Assembly: GCA_910585935.1 (NCBI GenBank)
Contig: CAJUHN010000157.1
Location: 1-9,361, forward strand
DNA length: 9,361 nucleotides
DNA from: an uncultured Lachnospiraceae bacterium
Lineage (GTDB): Bacteria; Bacillota; Clostridia; Lachnospirales; Lachnospiraceae
Direction: 5' to 3'
This document shows positions 6,007-9,361 of this stretch, piece by piece (position 1 is the stretch's first letter; the number at the start of each line of letters is the position of its first letter). Under the pieces are notes generated by a model that searched no databases, was not told the DNA's origin, and worked only from the letters and a program-made list of their open reading frames with translations. The translations under genes were made by a program, and so were the position numbers.

Positions 6007-6028
6007 CCCACTGGCTTTAGACGGTGGG
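6007..6028 (+). repeat. Subterminal hairpin, probable left end of an IS200/IS605-type remnant
   Basis: CCCACTGGC (6007-6015) pairs with GACGGTGGG (6020-6028) around the loop TTTA, giving 9 positions with one mismatch and one T-G pair. It stands 40 bp upstream of the tnpA fossil. Y1 (HUH) transposases of the IS200/IS605 family recognise hairpins of this kind near the element end on single-stranded DNA. Confidence 0.6.
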
Positions 6029-6068
6029 TTAAGGTAGCCAAAGTAGAAATTTATGATATACTTATGAC

Positions 6069-6307
6069 ATGAGAATATGGAAATCTAAAAACAGACACAA
6101 CTATTTATTACCATACCACATAATTTTTGTATGTAAATACAGAAAGAAATTGCTGGTATCAAAACAGATATCGGATAATATAAAACAGCTTTTGTATGAG
6201 ATATATCAAAAACATCCTGTCATTATCAAATAGATGGATAGTGTATCTGTCGTGTAGGGAAGGTTTCAGAAGAAATGCTAAGAAAGTAGATAGAAAATCA
6301 AAGATAA
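6069..6307 (+). pseudogene. tnpA: Decayed IS200/IS605-family Y1 transposase (tnpA)
   Basis: From the ATG at 6069 the frame reads 54 codons, including NYLLPYHIIFVCKYRKKLL and IKQLLYEIYQKHP. These are the N-terminal strand and helix of the IS200-type TnpA. It stops at TAG 6231. The next codons (MDSVSV) resemble the start of the segment that normally leads to the HUH histidines, but those are absent. After a frame change the C-terminal signature reappears from 6254 as VGKVSEEMLRK, a TAG, then IENQ. In intact relatives I recall a Tyr at that stop position (YIENQ), thought to be the catalytic one. The middle third, including HUH, is deleted. The gene cannot make an active enzyme, so anything here moved by TnpA needs one supplied from elsewhere. 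Confidence 0.8.
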
Positions 6308-6339
6308 GAAGGACTAATTGTTAAGCAATAAAAAATATG

Positions 6340-6617
6340 TAAATATAGATATAAACATAGACAAAAGTGGACACGATAGTCTTTTGTCTATGGCTTAACA
6401 GTAGGTTTCAAGGCTTAGTGACTGCTACTGCTGAAAAGTAGGTTGCAGATAGGAACTACGTTGTACCGTAAGGTAAAGACACACCTTCCAATGTCATTTT
6501 CAGTTGGAAGCTCTGTGAGTGCTAACCAAGAAACCATGCTAATGTCCTGCATGGATAACAGGGAAACACATGTCCTTTGTATGACATTGCCAAGAAGAAA
6601 AATTCTCCGAAAGGAAG
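6340..6617 (+). ncRNA. HEARO / omega RNA of IscB (guide plus scaffold)
   Basis: Upstream of iscB is a structured region matching the layout of IscB-associated HEARO (omega) RNAs. A 12-bp perfect hairpin CATAGACAAAAG/CTTTTGTCTATG (6356-6367/6381-6392) opens the scaffold. Then come CTGCTAC paired with GTA and GCAG (6422-6428/6438-6448), TACC-GTAA-GGTA with a GNRA loop (6464-6475), CTTCCAA/TTGGAAG (6485-6491/6504-6510) and CCATGC/GCATGG (6534-6539/6549-6554). The loop of the CTTCCAA hairpin, TGTCAT (6492-6497), is complementary to ATGACA (6581-6586), a probable pseudoknot. In known omega RNAs the guide is at the 5' end, next to the first hairpin; here that would be the AT-rich bases ending at 6355, roughly 6340-6355. 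The 5' and 3' ends and the promoter are not defined by the sequence. Confidence 0.78.
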
Positions 6618-7898
6618 GTGTCAGAAATGACGAATTATGCTTTTGTATTAGATGCCAACGGCAAACAATTATCGCCTACAAAAGAAAAGAAAGCATGGTT
6701 TCTTATTCGCAAGAAACGTGCAATATTGATTAGTAAATATCCAATGGTAATACAGCTAAATAGAGAGATTGTGGATGATAAAGTCTGCAAAGATGAAATT
6801 CGTTGTGGAATTGATGACGGTGGACTTCATGTAGGTGTCGCATTAGTTCAAAAGTGCAAAACAAAAAACAAGACGATTTTCAAAGGGACTATGGAACAGC
6901 GCAATGATGTAAAATATCTTATGGAAGTCAGAAAGAGGCATAGATGTCATCATCGTTACTATAAAAGATATAGACAAGCAAGATATAATAACCGTATTTC
7001 TTCAAAAAGAAAGGGAAGAGTTGCCCCATCCATATTACAAAAAAAACAAGCAATAATAAGGGTTATCAACCAGCTTAATAAGTGGATAAATATAACAAAT
7101 TATTGGTTGGAAGATGTTGCGATAGATATAAGAGCATTAACAGATGGATACAATCCTTATCGTTGGCAATATCAGAAATCTAACAGATTAGATGAAAATA
7201 TCAGAAAAGCTGTAATCCTGCGAGATGGGTGTAAATGTAAAGAATGTGGAAAATCTAAGTGTAGGTTGGAAGTGCATCACATTAAACCAAGAAGATTAAA
7301 TGGCTCTAACACGTTAGATAATCTTATTACGTTATGTGAAAAATGTCACCAAAATACAGAAGGAAGGGAAGAATTATTCATGAAAAAATATTTTTCTTTG
7401 TTAAATTCTTCTGATAATAAAAATCTCAATTATGCAAGCCATGTGATGATTGGAAAGAATTGGTTGCGAGAGCAGTTATCTAATTTTGGAATTTTGTATT
7501 TAACAAATGGTGGGGATACGGGAAACAAAAGAATTGATTGGAACATAGGAAAATCACATTGTAATGATGCTGTTTGCATAACAAACTTAAATCCAGATAC
7601 TTGTGATGTAAAAGAATGGATTATGAAACCTATGCGTAGGCAAAGTAAAGCTAAGACAGATAATGTTTTGGGAATTAAACATAAAGATTTGGTTGAGTAT
7701 ACATACAAAAATGGAGAAACTCATAGAGGATATGTGACAGCCCTATATCCGAAACAGGAAGCGTTGAATTTTCAAAGTCCTAGAAAACATTGTAAAAAGG
7801 TGAATGCGAAAAAATGTAGACTACTATGGAAATATCAAAAGATTTATTGGCTAGAAAGAGAAACATAAACAGATTTGTATATGATGAAACACATTTCA
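6356..7898 (+). mobile_element. IscB-type IS200/IS605-family element (non-autonomous, approximate ends)
   Basis: The omega RNA scaffold plus iscB make up the usual body of an IscB element. By analogy with characterised systems, the left end should lie at the guide/scaffold junction (about 6356) and the right end shortly after iscB, before the next gene's ribosome binding site near 7904. A small hairpin TGAAA-CACA-TTTCA at 7885-7898 is the only candidate right-end structure. No complete tnpA is present, so movement would depend on a transposase elsewhere. Exact borders need an empty-site comparison. Confidence 0.5.
6627..7868 (+). CDS. iscB: IscB RNA-guided nuclease (RRXRR, RuvC and HNH domains)
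   Basis: A 413-aa protein with the full IscB order. First is an N-terminal PLMP-like segment (VLDANGKQLSPTKEKKAWFL, 7-26). RuvC-I follows with D63 in CGIDDGGLHVGVALV. The arginine-rich bridge (MEVRKRHRCHHR, 99-110) corresponds to the RRXRR region. RuvC-II has E162 in YWLEDVAIDI. The HNH domain (about 200-242) has HH at 217-218, N232 and two CxxC pairs (C204/C207 and C237/C240). RuvC-III has H311 and D314 in KSHCNDAVCI. A basic C-terminal target-motif-reading domain runs from about 335. All expected catalytic residues are present and there is no frameshift, so it should be active: an ancestor-like relative of Cas9 that cuts DNA matching its omega RNA guide and helps its element persist. I prefer the ATG at 6627 (AAGGAAGG about 8 bases upstream) over a GTG at 6618 that overlaps this site. 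Confidence 0.92.
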   Translation: MTNYAFVLDANGKQLSPTKEKKAWFLIRKKRAILISKYPMVIQLNREIVDDKVCKDEIRCGIDDGGLHVGVALVQKCKTKNKTIFKGTMEQRNDVKYLMEVRKRHRCHHRYYKRYRQARYNNRISSKRKGRVAPSILQKKQAIIRVINQLNKWINITNYWLEDVAIDIRALTDGYNPYRWQYQKSNRLDENIRKAVILRDGCKCKECGKSKCRLEVHHIKPRRLNGSNTLDNLITLCEKCHQNTEGREELFMKKYFSLLNSSDNKNLNYASHVMIGKNWLREQLSNFGILYLTNGGDTGNKRIDWNIGKSHCNDAVCITNLNPDTCDVKEWIMKPMRRQSKAKTDNVLGIKHKDLVEYTYKNGETHRGYVTALYPKQEALNFQSPRKHCKKVNAKKCRLLWKYQKIYWLERET

Positions 7899-7911
7899 AA
7901 AAGGAGATAGA

Positions 7912-9210
7912 ATGATTGAAAAAGTTTTTATACTCTTGTGGATTTTTTTAGTATATTCCTTTATTGGGTGGATAGTGGAAATTATTTTTTCAGCTATAAA
8001 ACAAAAAAAGTTTGCTAACCGAGGTATTATTAATGGACCGTTTTGTGTGATATATGGATTTGGAGCAGTATTTATCACAGTATTCACACAGGATTTACAG
8101 GGAATATGGCTGTTTATTGGGAGCGTAATTTTAGCTACGCTGGTGGAATGGATTGCAGGTCATCTTGTTGAAAAGTGGTATCATGAACGCTGGTGGGATT
8201 ATAAAAGTCTAAAATGGAATCTAGATGGGTATATAAGTGTGCCTACCTCTTGTATTTGGGGTATATTAGGAGTTATAATTATCAAATGGGGAAATACTTT
8301 ACTTTTTGGAATTTATACTATAATTCCTTCATTTATCATGAAATTAATCATTCTGGTTTTAACAGTATTAATTGTGATAGATGGATTAGCAACAATGATA
8401 ATTTTGTCTGGAAAAAGTCATAATACAGATAGATGGAAAGCCACTGACGCATGGATGGATTCGATCAGCGAAAAACTAAAAGTAAAGATTTGTAAAGCTG
8501 TAGAAGAAAGAATTTACAAGGCATATCCACAGAAGACAAAAGTAAAGGAACAGATACAGCATCCAGAAATTTTTGCTTATGGATGTAGTTTTTATAAAGT
8601 CATATTGTTATTTTTTATTGGAGCTTTTTTAGGAGATATAATAGAAACTATCTTTTGCAAAATTACTATGGGTGTTTGGATGAGCAGAAGCAGTGTAGTT
8701 TGGGGAGCATTTAGTATTGTTTGGGGATTAGCTATTGCCGCCGTTACAGCACTGTTATACCGATATCGTGATAGTTCCGAGGGTTTTTTATTCTGTATGG
8801 GAACTTTTTTAGGCGGAGCATATGAATATATTTGCAGTGTCTTTACAGAAATTGTATTTGGAACAGTATTTTGGGATTATAGTTCTATACCATTTAATCT
8901 GGGAGGAAGAATAAATCTTTTATATTGCTTTTTTTGGGGAATTGCTGCAGTCATATGGTTTAAAAAGGGATATCCGAGTATATCTTCACTTATTGAAAAA
9001 ATACCAAAAAGAATAGGAAAAATAATTACATGGTTTCTGATTAGTTTTATGATTGCAAATATATTTATGTCCAGTGCAGCATTAATGAGATATAATGAAA
9101 GAAACAATGGAGAAATAGCAAATTCGGATTTTGAGGAATGGATAGATAGACATTTTGATGATGAAAGAATGAAAAAGATTTATCCAAATGCTATAAAAGT
9201 ATCACCATAA
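7912..9210 (+). CDS. Tandem-repeat CmpB-type membrane protein (putative ABC-transporter type IV)
   Basis: A 432-aa multi-pass membrane protein built from two homologous halves. Half 1 (about 16-130) has SFIGWIVEIIFSAI, RGIINGPFCVIYGFGA and RWWDYKSLKWNLDGYI. Half 2 (about 233-350) repeats the pattern as FFIGAFLGDIIETIF, RSSVVWGAFSIVWG and FWDYSSIPFNLGGRI. A charged, probably cytoplasmic linker (about 167-220) joins them. A final membrane segment (about 371-391) and an acidic-basic tail follow. The pattern fits the CmpB / putative ABC-transporter type IV family of Firmicutes, whose members often have one such domain; their biochemical role is unsettled and no ATPase gene is beside this one. AAGGAG lies 5 bases before the ATG. 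The gene starts 43 bp after iscB, so it may depend on read-through from the element or have lost its original promoter to the insertion. Confidence 0.85.
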   Translation: MIEKVFILLWIFLVYSFIGWIVEIIFSAIKQKKFANRGIINGPFCVIYGFGAVFITVFTQDLQGIWLFIGSVILATLVEWIAGHLVEKWYHERWWDYKSLKWNLDGYISVPTSCIWGILGVIIIKWGNTLLFGIYTIIPSFIMKLIILVLTVLIVIDGLATMIILSGKSHNTDRWKATDAWMDSISEKLKVKICKAVEERIYKAYPQKTKVKEQIQHPEIFAYGCSFYKVILLFFIGAFLGDIIETIFCKITMGVWMSRSSVVWGAFSIVWGLAIAAVTALLYRYRDSSEGFLFCMGTFLGGAYEYICSVFTEIVFGTVFWDYSSIPFNLGGRINLLYCFFWGIAAVIWFKKGYPSISSLIEKIPKRIGKIITWFLISFMIANIFMSSAALMRYNERNNGEIANSDFEEWIDRHFDDERMKKIYPNAIKVSP

Positions 9211-9237
9211 AATATCTCGTTGTTTGCATAGATATTT
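9210..9237 (+). terminator. Weak AT-rich hairpin after the CmpB-type gene
   Basis: AAATATCT (9210-9217) pairs with AGATATTT (9230-9237) around a 12-nt loop, starting at the last base of the stop codon. There is no U-tract and the stem is AT-only apart from one G-C pair, so it is at best a weak terminator or mRNA 3' end structure. The bases from 9238 to 9315 show nothing else. Confidence 0.3.
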
Positions 9238-9315
9238 GATGAATCATAATTCTAAGAAATTTGAAGATTTAAAAATTAAAAATAGGTGATTGTGAAAGTC
9301 AAAAGAGGACGCTGC

Positions 9316-9361
9316 GGCAAGGAAGTATTCCAGCGAAGCCGCGCTTTCGCTCCGTGTAAGA
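9316..9361 (+). repeat. Palindromic repeat, copy E (left arm only, cut by window edge)
   Basis: The outer arm GGCAAGGAAGTATTCCA (9316-9332) is identical to the left arm of copy B. It is followed by the side-hairpin segment up to 9355, identical to copies A and B. The last six bases (gtaaga) depart from the other copies, so this copy is either truncated or rearranged here. The upstream flank (cgctgc) also resembles that of copy B (cgctac). Confidence 0.8.

Noticed and set aside
6318..6346. TTGTTA with a downstream AT-rich -10 as omega RNA promoter
   Set aside because: The spacing to a good -10 is off and the implied start would fall inside or after the guide; composition alone explains the match.
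6443..6733. Plus-strand frame of 96 codons overlapping the iscB start
   Set aside because: It reads through the structured omega RNA and runs out of frame into iscB; no family signature.
7430..7708. Minus-strand frame inside iscB
   Set aside because: A shadow of the iscB coding sequence without its own start signals.
6007..7898. tnpA fossil and iscB as a single composite element
   Set aside because: Characterised IscB guides come from outside the element's left end, so a tnpA left of the omega RNA is better seen as older flanking DNA; not excluded without an empty site.

Overview
The window looks like accessory DNA from a low-GC Gram-positive gut-type bacterium, most likely a Clostridia/Lachnospiraceae-like Firmicute. 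The grounds are the AT-rich coding DNA, AGGAG-type ribosome binding sites, a consensus sigma-A promoter, and the gene families present (DeoR regulator, OPA antiporter, CmpB-like membrane protein, IscB). The exact taxon cannot be read from the sequence.

Layout. (1) Positions 1-1640 hold no credible gene. They contain GC-rich palindromic repeats of one family (1-144, 398-558, a decayed half copy at 621-692, 955-1122, and an inverted copy at 1426-1603), a separate multi-branched perfect-stem structure (262-384) and a small unit bounded by 14-bp inverted repeats (745-880). Another copy of the family starts at 9316, so both window ends lie in the same repeat. Copies differ by paired base changes inside the stems, so the fold itself appears to be conserved. 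(2) Positions 1645-5245, minus strand, form a compact four-gene operon behind one strong promoter: DeoR-family regulator, cytoplasmic alkaline-phosphatase-superfamily phosphoesterase, GlpT/UhpT-type organophosphate:phosphate antiporter, and FabG-like SDR oxidoreductase. The likely logic is that a phosphorylated compound is imported in exchange for phosphate, hydrolysed, and its alcohol product oxidised or reduced, under a phosphosugar-sensing regulator. The substrate is unknown. (3) Positions 5430-5966, plus strand, hold an unrecognised 136-aa gene with its own promoter, flanked by two related hairpins in inverted orientation. (4) Positions 6007-7868, plus strand, hold a decayed IS200/IS605 tnpA followed by an apparently intact IscB RNA-guided nuclease with an upstream HEARO/omega RNA whose hairpins and loop pseudoknot can be traced by eye. 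(5) Positions 7912-9210 encode a membrane protein made of two CmpB-type (putative ABC-transporter type IV) repeats. Its ribosome binding site lies about 40 bp behind iscB.

The two most interesting systems are the complete IscB-omega RNA unit, whose AT-rich predicted guide abuts a fossil tnpA, and the family of structurally conserved hairpin repeats, which may be non-autonomous elements mobilised as single-stranded DNA, as IS200/IS605 elements are. All assignments were made by eye, with no database search.
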